A stretch of DNA of 42,688 bases from an uncultured Lachnospiraceae bacterium (GCA_910578795.1 CAJTSD010000030.1:1-42688), one strand, 5' to 3'; shown: positions 13,949-21,962, counted from the stretch's first letter. Translations and numbers: made by a program. The notes: generated by a model not told the origin, from the letters alone.

Positions 13949-15138
13949 ATGGAGAAAAAAAGAGCCTTCCAATGGGAATGGAAAATTTTGAACGGATCCG
14001 GAACGAGGATTTTTATTATATTGATAAAACGGGACTGATTAAGGACCTTTTGGAAGATAAGTCGTATGTAACATTGTTTACGCGCCCGCGGCGGTTTGGA
14101 AAAACGCATAAAACGTTTTTCTCTGACATCTCCTATAGGAGATGTCTTGTTTACTGGAATGAACAATTTTAATGTATACACAGTAAAAGACATGCAATAC
14201 AACCAATACTTCGGCTTTACGCATATGGAAGTCACGGAAATGCTGGAATATTACGGTTTTATGGAGCGCAGCGATGTCATAAAAGAATGGTACGACGGCT
14301 ATCAGTTCAGCGGCTTGGACATATACTGTCCGTGGGACGTCATAAGTTATTGCCATGCATTAAAAATGAATTTCTCCATCATGCCGCAAAACTACTGGGT
14401 CAACACAAGCAGCAACGATATTATCCGAAAATTTATCAACAAAGCGAAATCCGTCACTAAAAGTGAAATCGAACTGTTAATCGACGGCGGCAGCGTGAAA
14501 AAGAAAATACGGCAGGAGCTGACCTACCGTGATTTGGGCACAAATATCGACAATCTTTGGAGCCTGCTTTTTACGACGGGCTATCTGACACAATGCGGGG
14601 AAGATGACGGCGGTTTGACAGAGCTTGTCATTCCAAACAAAGAAGTACACTGGATTTTTGTGGAACAAATACAGGAGTGGTTCGCCGAGGAGACTGCAAA
14701 GGACAGCACGACGCTTGAACAGTTCTGCAAGGCATTTGAGGAAAACAACGTAGCTGCCATTGAAGAGGGCTTTACGTTTTACCTGAAAAAAATGATTAGA
14801 ATTCGGGACACAAATGCAAGAAAGGAGCGGAAGGAAAACTTTTATCACGGCATTCTGCTTGGACTTTTTAGCAATATGGACGGGTGGATTATTATGTCGA
14901 ATCCGAGACTGGCGATGGCTACAGTGACATTCTCGTCGAGTCGCAGGATACGGAAGTCGGCATTGTGATTGAGTTGAAATACGCGGAAAACGCTGCGTTT
15001 GAACCGGAATGTAAAAATGCCTTAGAGCAGATTACGGGCAGAAATTATGAGGAACGGTTAGCCGACGACGGAATGAAAACGATTTACCGTTATGGGATTG
15101 CGTGTTATAAAAAACGGTGTAAGGTGGTTTCGCAATAA
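13949..15138 (+). pseudogene. Broken AAA-ATPase-like / PD-(D/E)XK nuclease-family protein
   Basis: Three frames together encode a protein of the AAA_ATPase_like + PDDEXK_9 family: an N-terminal 'PMGMENFERIRNEDFYYIDK' with 'TRPRRFGKT' (Walker A-like), the middle 'FTGMNNFNVYTVKDMQYNQY' through 'LWSLLFTTGYLTQ', and the nuclease end 'DGYSDILVESQDTEVGIVIELKYA'. The likely ATG at 13949 (AAAGGGG before it) is put out of frame by a 7-A tract. A large segment is missing near 14105-14146 where a perfect palindrome sits. A further frameshift lies near 14885-14895. It is dead by three lesions. Confidence 0.85.
14125..14146. repeat. Perfect 22-bp palindrome at a deletion junction
   Basis: GACATCTCC-TATA-GGAGATGTC lies exactly where the AAA/PD-(D/E)XK pseudogene jumps from the Walker A region to 'FTGMNN'. 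It may be a scar of an excised element or the cause of the deletion. Confidence 0.7.
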
Positions 15139-15141
15139 AAG

Positions 15142-15165
15142 TGTGGGGGAAAATTTTCCCCCACA
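15142..15165. terminator. Bidirectional terminator between convergent genes
   Basis: A perfect 24-bp palindrome, TGTGGGGGAAAA followed by its complement, sits between the pseudogene ending at 15138 and the acetyltransferase remnant ending at 15173. The A and T runs flank the GC stem on both sides. Confidence 0.75.
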
Positions 15166-15172
15166 TTATAAG

Positions 15173-15619
15173 CTATTTCAAGTCTTCAATTCGACCTGAC
15201 TGGATTGCATCAATATTTTGTTTTATTCTGCTTTCTGACCAATTCCACCATTGCAGTTTCAATAGTTCGGAGATTATCTCGTCTGAAAAGCGTTTTCGAA
15301 TCGGTTTCGCAGGAACGCCCCCAACAATTGTGTAGGGTGGTACATCTTTTGTGACAACGGCGCGCGTACCGATAACCGCCCCATCGCCAATCGTGACACC
15401 TGACAGAATAACCGCTTCAAAGCCAATCCAAACGTCATTGCCGACTACAATATCACCTTTGTTGTCCCATGCACGCGTAATGTTTTTGACATCAAGTCCC
15501 CACTCCTCAAAAAAGATCGGAAACGGGTATGTCGAAAGGGAACGCGTTGTATGGTTTGCGCTGGTAAATAGGAACTTTGCCCCACAGGCAATCGAGTCGT
15601 TAACATGTTTCCTTTTCAA
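15173..15619 (-). pseudogene. N-terminally truncated CatB/Vat-type O-acetyltransferase
   Basis: A 148-codon frame with the C-terminal two-thirds of a left-handed beta-helix acetyltransferase: 'FLFTSANHTTRSLSTYPFPI' (catalytic His), hexapeptide repeats 'IVVGNDVWIGFEAVILSGVT' and 'IGTRAVVTKDVPPYTIVGGV'. Family members are about 205-215 residues; the first ~60 with the early hexapeptides are missing and replaced by 'MKRKHVND'. Upstream sequence is a fragment of another gene, so the 5' end was lost by deletion. A trimer could hardly form. Confidence 0.8.
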
Positions 15620-15631
15620 ATTTGGTCCTTT

Positions 15632-15807
15632 TCTCTTTCACCAAAATAATCATGAAACCAACACAATTCTTTTTCGCATACAGACAGCAATATTTATACT
15701 CATAAGTCCAATTCTTATCGCCTATATTCTAGAACTATTCCATATCGTATTTTTCATCAATTGCCTGACATAACGCTTGCCAAATTTCAAACAGGGATTG
15801 TCCGAGC
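15632..15807 (-). pseudogene. Fragment of a second DUF3788 gene
   Basis: These ~175 bases match 18435-18625, inside the intact DUF3788 gene, at roughly 85% by eye. They share the stretches 'AATAATCATGAAACCAACAC', 'CATACAGACAGCAA' and 'AAACAGGGATTGTCCGAGC'. A 21-base piece present in the intact gene is missing here, and point changes interrupt the frame. It is wedged between the beheaded acetyltransferase and the truncated flavodoxin gene. Confidence 0.8.
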
Positions 15808-15812
15808 CAAAT

Positions 15813-16460
15813 TTATAAATATTTGCTTACATCATTCTGCTCAATTACTTGTTTTCCCAATAATGTAATTGCCTGTTTAGGGCATTTGGAGGAATTGATC
15901 TTTAGTCGGCTTGTGTATTGTTTGGTTTTCCAAAAAAAATACAGTCTTTGTCCGAACAGTCCTGCCAAATATGCGCCAACTCCCAGTCCCTCCCGAGGTG
16001 GTTTCCCGTTTTTTAGTTCGCTGACTGCTTTGCATATTTTTTGCTCTGCATTCCTCACCAGCTCTTTATTGGCTGTAAAATCGCGTTTTAACGCCTTGAC
16101 ATCTCCAATGCTATCCGGCATTTGCAAATGCAGTCCGCCCACGATTTCCGCACCATAACGTTTTAACAGCCGCGCCATTATTCCTGCCCCGTCTCCGCTG
16201 AATAAGCCCATTGTTGCAATAATGAAAATCCTTTTTCCATTCCAAATGTGCCCGTTGTTGACAATATAATCCTGCAATAGTTTGGGAATGTTATTATACT
16301 GCACTGGATAGCCAATCACAATTTCATCATTCTTTTTTATGATTTCCAAAGTTTCCTGCTCTTCAATGGAATATGTAGTTTGACTGTTGTCATATTCTGA
16401 CAAAAATTTGTCAATACAGAACCTTGTATTTCCTGTACCGCTGAAATATACTCCTATCAT
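15813..16460 (-). pseudogene. Flavodoxin-ferredoxin (EFR1-type) protein with collapsed ferredoxin domain
   Basis: A 215-codon frame. The flavodoxin half is intact, with FMN phosphate loop 'FSGTGNTRFC' and 'GYPVQYNNIPKLL', 'ATMGLFSGDGAGI'. EFR1-type proteins end in two 4Fe-4S motifs of the form CxxCxxCxxxCP. Here the sequence runs straight from 'LKINSSKC' into 'PKQAITLLGKQ', so almost all cluster cysteines are gone by an in-frame deletion. The last residues are cut at the junction with the DUF3788 fragment. It may still make a flavodoxin but cannot carry the two clusters. AAGGAG precedes the ATG. Confidence 0.75.
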
Positions 16461-16555
16461 TTTGTTGGTACTCCTTATACAAACATATGTTTATTTATCT
16501 GCTTCTTACTTGACCAAAACAGAATTTAAGCGCTCCCTGCAAGAAGGGCACAGCT

Positions 16556-16990
16556 TTACCTCTTTTTATATAAAACAATTTCCGGCTCCGTGCCATTGCA
16601 GCCGTATTCACACACCAACAAATGATGAGTATCCCCAACAAGCCCGAAGCACCTGTCACTGCTTTGTTTTTCCACCTGACAGCCAAGGTATATTTTTGAA
16701 TCGTCGAGCAGTTTTATTTTTTCTCCGTTCAAAAGCGCATATTCCAAATTGACAAATGCACCGATTAGCGGAGTAAGCTCTGTGACAGGCGGCATATCCG
16801 CAATTCCAAGCACGTTAAATTCTTCAATTAGCCGATTTTTATATGCGATAAAGCAATTTTCTCCGCCTGTTTTATAACACTGCGCAGCAACGCATTCTCC
16901 GCCAAAAGGGCTGCCATCTGTTTCCGCACAGCCTTTGCAGCATTCTTTCCAGCCGCACCCGGTACAGTTAATTCCGCAGATTGTTTTCAC
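16556..16990 (-). CDS. DUF3795 Cys-rich protein
   Basis: A 144-residue protein whose N-terminus is full of cysteines: CGINCTGCGWKECCKGC, then 'GGECVAAQCYKTGGENC', the pattern of DUF3795, probably a zinc or iron-sulfur site. Function unknown. GTG at 16990 is the start, with GGAGG nine bases upstream. It ends 95 bp before the flavodoxin remnant and might once have been an oxidoreductase partner; that is speculation. Confidence 0.75.
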   Translation of the reverse strand: MKTICGINCTGCGWKECCKGCAETDGSPFGGECVAAQCYKTGGENCFIAYKNRLIEEFNVLGIADMPPVTELTPLIGAFVNLEYALLNGEKIKLLDDSKIYLGCQVEKQSSDRCFGLVGDTHHLLVCEYGCNGTEPEIVLYKKR

Positions 16991-17068
16991 CTGATATTAC
17001 CTCCGTAGTTTTTGATACTGTTCTATTTTCCGATAGGAACACTATTCTGAAAGACGGGTATCCGAATA

Positions 17069-17296
17069 TCAGTATCGAAAATACAACCGAATGGAATAAC
17101 CAGTTGGGAAGATCTTGGCAGACGGTAATAAATTTAGGATGCGTATGACTTCTCTCAGGGTTGTCCTACTGACGTTCAGTTCCGCCGACAATTCATTCTC
17201 GTTGGGTAATTTATCCCCTGCCGAAAAACGTTTTTCGATTGTGATCATCGACAGTAGCGTGTCTGCGATGCTCTGTGAAAGCATTTTATTTTTCAT
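17069..17296 (-). pseudogene. GntR-family regulator, N-terminal stub
   Basis: The frame contains a good GntR winged-helix segment: 'ADTLLSMITIEKRFSAGDKL', 'PNENELSAELNVSRTTLREV'. After 'IRIL' homology stops abruptly and ~20 unrelated residues follow to the stop, so the effector domain is missing. ATG 17296 has GAGGTG upstream; an earlier ATG at 17338 lacks a ribosome site. It is a 3'-truncated FadR/GntR gene. Confidence 0.7.
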
Positions 17297-17411
17297 GGAC
17301 TGTATCACCTCGGCTTTTTCTGATAGTATACTATGCATGGCGAGTAACTTTAAACAAAATTGAAATTAGACCGCTTCCTGAAAACGTTCGACTTGGTGCA
17401 AGGCATATAAA

Positions 17412-17804
17412 TTATCTTTTTTTTCGCTTACGCATACAGATAATCGTGTTGACAACACACAACAGAATAAAAAGCCCCGTAAAGTTTATCCAAATATCGC
17501 GGTATGCCGTTTGCGCCAATTCCTCCTGCAGTCCGCTGAACCATACGTATAAAAATACCAAAAGCTGCGACGGCACGTATGCAATGAGATAGCGCAGGGG
17601 CAGCGGCTTGACGGGAAGATTCGTGCACAATTCGTATGCCGTAACTCCAATCAAAAGGATTATCGCCCTGTCCAACTCGTGCCAGTTGCCGCTTGGATCT
17701 TCGTAGATGCCGTTTGCGAGATATAGAATGCTGTTTAGTAAAGTGATTACGGTATAAATAACCGCGTACACCGCCGCGATTTGTATCCATTTTTTCTTAT
17801 TCAT
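17412..17804 (-). CDS. Four-helix membrane protein, unknown function
   Basis: A 130-residue protein with about four transmembrane segments (residues 7-30, 42-60, 73-95 and 105-123) and a basic end 'CMRKRKKR'. It resembles a small Firmicutes DUF family with 'LDRAIILLIGVTAYEL' and 'YRDIWINFTGLFIL', perhaps DUF6608; the assignment is from memory. GAGG precedes the ATG at 17804. It follows the GNAT stub by 22 bp. Confidence 0.65.
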   Translation of the reverse strand: MNKKKWIQIAAVYAVIYTVITLLNSILYLANGIYEDPSGNWHELDRAIILLIGVTAYELCTNLPVKPLPLRYLIAYVPSQLLVFLYVWFSGLQEELAQTAYRDIWINFTGLFILLCVVNTIICMRKRKKR

Positions 17805-17826
17805 TTTTTGCCTCTGCCTCCGTATT

Positions 17827-18060
17827 TTATAGAACTTTTTGAAAAAACAACTCCATTGGCTGGTCGAACGGGGTGTCATGCAGAACCAGTCCGCCGAAGT
17901 CAATATAGCCTAACTTGCGGTACAAATGCTGTGCGACCTCGTCCGCCTGTGTGGAAATCAGCGTCATTTGATAACTCTGCTGTTTCATTTCCGCTTCCCA
18001 GCACAGGACTGCCTGTTTCGCGAATCCTCTGCCGTTAAGCCTGTTTTGCGAAACTTGCAT
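17827..18060 (-). pseudogene. GNAT acetyltransferase, C-terminal stub
   Basis: The 77-codon frame carries the end of a GNAT fold: 'RGFAKQAVLCWEAEMKQQ' (acetyl-CoA loop remnant and helix), 'MTLISTQADEVAQHLYRKLG' and 'YIDFGGLVLHD'. About 80 N-terminal residues with the first strands are missing and no ribosome site precedes the first ATG. Upstream bases 18061-18254 show no gene; I see only AT-rich sequence. Confidence 0.7.
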
Positions 18061-18254
18061 TCATAAAATGAACCCACACGGAAATTAGAGGACGAATTAA
18101 AATACTTTCAAAAAAGTCATTCACTCTGTACCGAATCTTGAAGAAGATGTTTAGGAACACACAAAATTTTTGTATAACAAAAAATTACAATCCAGTACAT
18201 CTATTGCTTTCGGCAAACAGAAGTTCTGTTATGTAGCTTTATATTCAAACTAAG

Positions 18255-18668
18255 TTATTTCCGATTTGGCTTCCTTTTTATTGCCAACAATTTCATAAAA
18301 TCATCAAATTCCGCCGTACTGGTCGGTTGAAACATTACCCATTTCCCATCATGATACGTTTTGGCTTCATCATATTTCCTGCAAACGTCCTCCATAAGAG
18401 TATCTCTTATTGTTTCAAATTTAGCCCGTTCCTCTTTCCCAAAAATAATCATGAAACCAACACAATTCTCTTTTGCATACAGACAGCAAAGTGTTTTGCC
18501 GCCCCTGCGATATTTATATTCATAAGTCCAATTCTTTCCGCCAGTATTCCATAACTGTTCCATATCGTATTTTTCATCAATCGCCGAACATAACGCCTGC
18601 CAAACTTCAAACAGGGATTGTCCGAGCAGCTCCGTCATAGCCGATTGCGATGGTGTGTTTTCAAGCAT
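18255..18668 (-). CDS. DUF3788 family protein
   Basis: A 137-residue soluble protein: 'QSLFEVWQALCSAIDEKYDM', 'WNTGGKNWTYEYKYRRGGKT', 'CCLYAKENCVGFMIIFGKEE'. This matches DUF3788, typically ~140 residues, related to YdhG-like/DUF5655-type proteins; function unknown. GGAGG precedes the ATG at 18668. A hairpin (CCGCC/GGCGG) sits about 5 bases upstream of that site. It follows the ADP-ribosylglycohydrolase gene by 53 bp and may be its operon partner. A broken copy lies at 15632-15807. Confidence 0.82.
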   Translation of the reverse strand: MLENTPSQSAMTELLGQSLFEVWQALCSAIDEKYDMEQLWNTGGKNWTYEYKYRRGGKTLCCLYAKENCVGFMIIFGKEERAKFETIRDTLMEDVCRKYDEAKTYHDGKWVMFQPTSTAEFDDFMKLLAIKRKPNRK

Positions 18669-18721
18669 AATAATCCTCCATGCCGCCCTTGGCGGTTCAA
18701 ATAGAAATTTTTTCTCCGGTT

Positions 18722-19669
18722 TCAAATCATCAAACGCCGCAAAAGCGCCTCCACGTCCGCCTTCCCCCGCAGCGCCTCGTACCACCGCTTCGGAATTGCG
18801 TCAAAGCCAAACGCAATCCCCGCAAGACCGCCCGTCACGCAGGCTGTTGTGTCCGTGTCGTCGCCAAGCAAAACCGCCTGCTTCGCCGCGTCCTCAAAAC
18901 CGGCGGCGCACCCCAAAATCATAAACGCACTGCGCAGACAATCCACCACATATCCTGAACCATTGCCCTCCCAAGCCAAATCAGGGCGGACGCTCCATTC
19001 CAACTCCTGCGCATACGCAGGCATATCGCGGTAAATTTCACGCAAAACACCGACCGCTTTCTCAAGTGCAGAACCAAACACAAGTTCGAATAGCAAAAAC
19101 CGCGCAACAAGACAATACAACGCACAACATACCTGATTGCACAAATTCCCATGCGTAATCAGACATTGCGCATGCGCGTCCCGCACCAGTTCCGCGTCCG
19201 TGCCGTTATGCCATAGCGCAAGCGGCAGAACCCGCATCAGCGCGCCGTTTCCCTTTCCGTCAGGATGCAACGCGCCGCACGCCTTTGGCGCCATTCCCGA
19301 TTTATATGCCTCTAACGCCGCACTCGTCTGAATCCCCACGTCAAAAACCACGCCGTCCACCGCCCACAGTCCGTCCCGATACCATGCCAAAAGCCTGTGT
19401 GAAAAATCATCTAAGCAAAACGTGCCGCAGGAAACCAAGCTGTCCAACAGGCAAAGCGCCTGCGCTCCGTCGTCCGACCACGTGCCCGCCGCGATTGCCG
19501 AATGCGCCCTGCAAAACCCGTTTGGCGGCGTCATTTCAATTTCGTCATACGGCGGCAGCGCCTCTGCGTCATGAAATTCATACGGCACGCCAAGCGCATC
19601 GCCGACCAACAGTCCGTATAGACCGCCTTTTACTTTTTCAAAATACTGTTTGCCCTGAAACGGTTTCAT
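18722..19669 (-). CDS. ADP-ribosylglycohydrolase (ARH/DraG family)
   Basis: A 315-residue all-helical hydrolase with the ARH metal signature: 'GLLVGDALGVPYEF' near residues 19-32, 'GTWSDDGA' with Asp66 and Asp67, 'GNGALMR', and 'LLGDDTDTTA' with Asp270, Asp271 and Asp273. These acids bind two Mg2+ ions around the ADP-ribose. It should remove ADP-ribose from proteins or small molecules. GGAGGG lies five bases before the ATG. It is preceded by a 66-codon gene 13 bp upstream, probably in one operon. Confidence 0.92.
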   Translation of the reverse strand: MKPFQGKQYFEKVKGGLYGLLVGDALGVPYEFHDAEALPPYDEIEMTPPNGFCRAHSAIAAGTWSDDGAQALCLLDSLVSCGTFCLDDFSHRLLAWYRDGLWAVDGVVFDVGIQTSAALEAYKSGMAPKACGALHPDGKGNGALMRVLPLALWHNGTDAELVRDAHAQCLITHGNLCNQVCCALYCLVARFLLFELVFGSALEKAVGVLREIYRDMPAYAQELEWSVRPDLAWEGNGSGYVVDCLRSAFMILGCAAGFEDAAKQAVLLGDDTDTTACVTGGLAGIAFGFDAIPKRWYEALRGKADVEALLRRLMI

Positions 19670-19682
19670 CGTACCCTCCGCG

Positions 19683-19883
19683 TCATTGAATCAATTCCAA
19701 AGCTCTTTTATACAACGGATCAAGCTCACAGCCGCAGCTTCCGCATTCCTCGTCCGCCTGCTGAATTGCTGATATTAAAGTGCCTTTATCAGCAGTTCCA
19801 TTTAACCACTGCTGCGCCGGAACAGCAATTAAGTCCCAACCTGATGCCGCAAATTTCTCCATGATTTTCTTTAATTCTTCCAT
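19683..19883 (-). CDS. Small hypothetical protein upstream of the ADP-ribosylglycohydrolase
   Basis: A 66-residue helical protein, MEELKKIMEKFAASGWDLIA onwards, with a 'CGSCGCELD' cysteine cluster near residues 47-55. AAAGGA precedes the ATG at 19883, and an extended -10 promoter lies about 50 bp upstream. It is 13 bp from the ARH gene and so likely co-transcribed. The cysteines could bind metal. No known family. Confidence 0.65.
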   Translation of the reverse strand: MEELKKIMEKFAASGWDLIAVPAQQWLNGTADKGTLISAIQQADEECGSCGCELDPLYKRALELIQ

Positions 19884-19929
19884 GATACGATTCCTTTCTG
19901 ATTTGGCAGATTTTTAATGGGTTGCTTTG

Positions 19930-19959
19930 ATTATAGCATGAACGTTGACGGTACTACAA
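19930..19959 (-). promoter_or_regulatory. Promoter of the small protein/ARH operon
   Basis: Minus strand: TTGTAG (19954-19959), 18-bp spacer, extended -10 TGCTATAAT (hexamer 19930-19935), 47 bp before the ATG at 19883. Confidence 0.65.
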
Positions 19960-20044
19960 TTTGTTTTTGGATAATTAGAAAGAAGCCACTTCTCCTTGAT
20001 TGCAAACCATATTTTTGCCGTAGGTTTAACGGATTTACGGTGTA

Positions 20045-20674
20045 CTAATTCACCTGATACCGCAAAATTGTTTTCAGCTTATCTGCTTCTGTGCGATTCG
20101 TCAAATAAATTTCCCTATGCCAATCTGTTATCCGCTGCAAACCGTTCTCCGCTACAAACTGATTCATTTGCGCAAAAGAGGACGATTCGCTGTCATATGA
20201 GCCAACATGCAGCATTTCAATACATTTTCCATCCTGCATTGCATCAAAAATAATCTCATCATACAGTCGATTCGGTTTTTTCACTTTTACGCGTTCCAAC
20301 GCGGCACATACCATTTCCGCCGTAATAAAATTCGGTTGACGTATCATGAGGGTATATTCCAAATTTTCTTTTATGAGTTTACCGTCAGCGGATTTCGCAT
20401 CAGCGTTTTTCAGCGTCCAAATACCCTCCAAAGGATAAACCGTAAAGTCGTGGATTTCATTGGATAAAATGTTTTTGGCTGCAGCAGCTTTATAGTCCGT
20501 TTTAATGGCATACGCTAAGGAATAGAGCGCGGCTACCTTGTCTGAAAACGCTGTGTCGTTTGGATTTCCGCTTCCTTTTATCATAATAAAATGAAACGTG
20601 GAAATCTCTACGAGCGCAGGTATGCTTTTGGCTCCGTACAAAGCCTTTTCATGCTTTCTCCATTCAAATTTCAT
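20045..20674 (-). CDS. GyrI-like small-molecule-binding domain protein
   Basis: A 209-residue protein with the GyrI-like pattern: 'VEISTFHFIMIKGSGNPND', 'LYSLAYAIKTDYKAA', 'YDEIIFDAMQDGKCIEMLHV' and 'HREIYLTNRTEADKLKTILR'. Stand-alone GyrI-like proteins of this size bind or hydrolyse hydrophobic cations and drugs. The ATG at 20674 has GGAGG upstream. In frame, 81 bases further upstream, a TTG with AAGGAGG four bases before it could give a 27-residue extension (MKNHRFFNRRIWASAQIRR...). The extension resembles one before the aldo/keto reductase. Confidence 0.82.
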   Translation of the reverse strand: MKFEWRKHEKALYGAKSIPALVEISTFHFIMIKGSGNPNDTAFSDKVAALYSLAYAIKTDYKAAAAKNILSNEIHDFTVYPLEGIWTLKNADAKSADGKLIKENLEYTLMIRQPNFITAEMVCAALERVKVKKPNRLYDEIIFDAMQDGKCIEMLHVGSYDSESSSFAQMNQFVAENGLQRITDWHREIYLTNRTEADKLKTILRYQVN

Positions 20675-20698
20675 TTTAATCCTCCATTCTGCCAATAC

Positions 20699-20766
20699 CC
20701 GGCGAATTTGTGCTGATGCCCAAATTCGCCGGTTGAAAAATCTATGATTTTTCAACCTACCTCCTT
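20699..20766 (-). promoter_or_regulatory. Double-hairpin leader (copy A) with its own Shine-Dalgarno
   Basis: Two perfect 12-bp hairpins abut: CCGGCGAATTTG at 20699-20710 with 20721-20732, and GGTTGAAAAATC at 20731-20742 with 20746-20757 (loop TAT). On the minus strand an AAGGAGG (20760-20766) stands before the second hairpin and the whole element reads in frame into the GyrI-like gene. A similar element lies at 25713-25777. Confidence 0.7.
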
Positions 20767-20812
20767 ATGGGAAACAGTATATCAAACGGAACCTGACACC
20801 TAATGTCATGTT

Positions 20813-21259
20813 TTATAATTTTCCTGTATGCTCTATAATTTCCCCATTTTTTAGGGCATTTTCAATAGCCTTTTTTATAACAATGCTTGAATTTGTTGCG
20901 CCTGAAATTGCGTCTGTGTCGATTTTTTGTTCCGAAACGATTTTGTCCGTTATGGCTTCTGCGGCTTTTCCGCGTTCATGCCTATGCTCTAAGATGTCAA
21001 TGTTTGTGATTTCTCCATTCTGCACGGTAACTTCCACCTTTGCATATATAAAATGCACATCATATTCTCCAATATAAACGCCGTCGGAAATGTCCGAAAG
21101 CGTTATCTCTTCAAAAGTGGTTTCCTTTACTGCCTGTTTATAATCCGCAACACTTTTAAGGTAGATGCTTCCCCATACGAAACCAACAAGGAAAAGGAGC
21201 ATAACAGAAAATAAAACGATTTTCTTTTTGGATATTTTCTTTTCATACATTCCACTCAT
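20813..21259 (-). CDS. Membrane-anchored FMN-binding domain protein
   Basis: A 148-residue protein: basic N-terminus, one transmembrane helix (about residues 13-34), then an extracytoplasmic FMN-binding domain. The flavinylation motif D-AISGATNS is at residues 116-124, with Thr122 the likely residue that ApbE modifies with FMN. Such proteins pass electrons across the membrane or to extracellular acceptors. Start at ATG 21259 is chosen over 21265 because GGGGGA then lies at usable spacing and the ATGA overlaps the TetR stop. No ApbE is in the window. Confidence 0.88.
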   Translation of the reverse strand: MSGMYEKKISKKKIVLFSVMLLFLVGFVWGSIYLKSVADYKQAVKETTFEEITLSDISDGVYIGEYDVHFIYAKVEVTVQNGEITNIDILEHRHERGKAAEAITDKIVSEQKIDTDAISGATNSSIVIKKAIENALKNGEIIEHTGKL

Positions 21260-21900
21260 ACACATTCCCCCTTATCTGCAATAGAACAATATAGCATATG
21301 AAAGCCATACTCTAAAAACTCGATTTTCGATAACCCCATTGTTTTGCGAATATATTCTTCTTTATTTGCCGCCAACTGGATAAGCCCGGAAAGCATACCC
21401 CAAAAATTAAAAATAGTAGGCATGATTTTCAGATTGCCCCGTAAATCACCTTTTTCTATGCCAAAGACGAAAAACTCCTTAATCTTTTCGTTGATGTCTT
21501 CCCCTATTTGATACGTTTCCTTTTCTTCGGGGAGATAATCGTGGCTTTCAAAATCAATATTAATTTTATCCAACACCATTTTAAAGTAGAATGGAAATTC
21601 TTCCTGATACATAACCAATCCACGGCAAATCAAATCGTACCGTTCTTTTGTGGTTTCTTGCTGCTCCAGTGCAGAAGCAATGTAATGATAAAGCTTTTTC
21701 ATGCTATTAAGCACTAAAATACCAACGATTTCCTCTTTATTCTCAAAATACACATATAAAGTCGCTTTACTATATCCGGCTGCTTTTGCGATATCGTCCA
21801 TAGAGGTTGATGCAATTCCTTTATCCATAAACAATACTGACGCAGCGGAAGCAATTTTTTCCCGATGTACGCTTCTCGGTTCTTTTTTTCTCCGTGCCAT
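21256..21900 (-). CDS. TetR-family transcriptional regulator
   Basis: A 214-residue regulator. The helix-turn-helix is 'STSMDDIAKAAGYSKATLYV' followed by YFENKEEIV, a textbook TetR N-terminus. The C-terminal domain is helical with hydrophobic ligand pocket. GGGAGG lies before the ATG at 21900. It is the first gene of a two-gene operon with the FMN-binding protein (4-bp ATGA overlap), and a palindrome overlapping its promoter suggests autorepression. Confidence 0.92.
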   Translation of the reverse strand: MARRKKEPRSVHREKIASAASVLFMDKGIASTSMDDIAKAAGYSKATLYVYFENKEEIVGILVLNSMKKLYHYIASALEQQETTKERYDLICRGLVMYQEEFPFYFKMVLDKINIDFESHDYLPEEKETYQIGEDINEKIKEFFVFGIEKGDLRGNLKIMPTIFNFWGMLSGLIQLAANKEEYIRKTMGLSKIEFLEYGFHMLYCSIADKGECV

Positions 21901-21915
21901 TGCCTGCCTCCCTTT

Positions 21916-21962
21916 AATTAAACTTAGAGTTTAATTATATCGATTTTGAAGAATGATGTCAA
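21916..21962 (-). promoter_or_regulatory. Promoter and palindromic operator of the TetR operon
   Basis: Minus strand: TTGACA (21957-21962), 17-bp spacer, TATAAT (21934-21939). A perfect inverted repeat AATTAAACT-N3-AGTTTAATT at 21916-21936 begins at the -10 box and covers the start site, the classic position for TetR repression. Confidence 0.85.

Noticed and set aside
15632..15807. Separate small gene between acetyltransferase and flavodoxin remnants
   Set aside because: The sequence is a diverged, deleted copy of the DUF3788 gene at 18255-18668, not a new gene.
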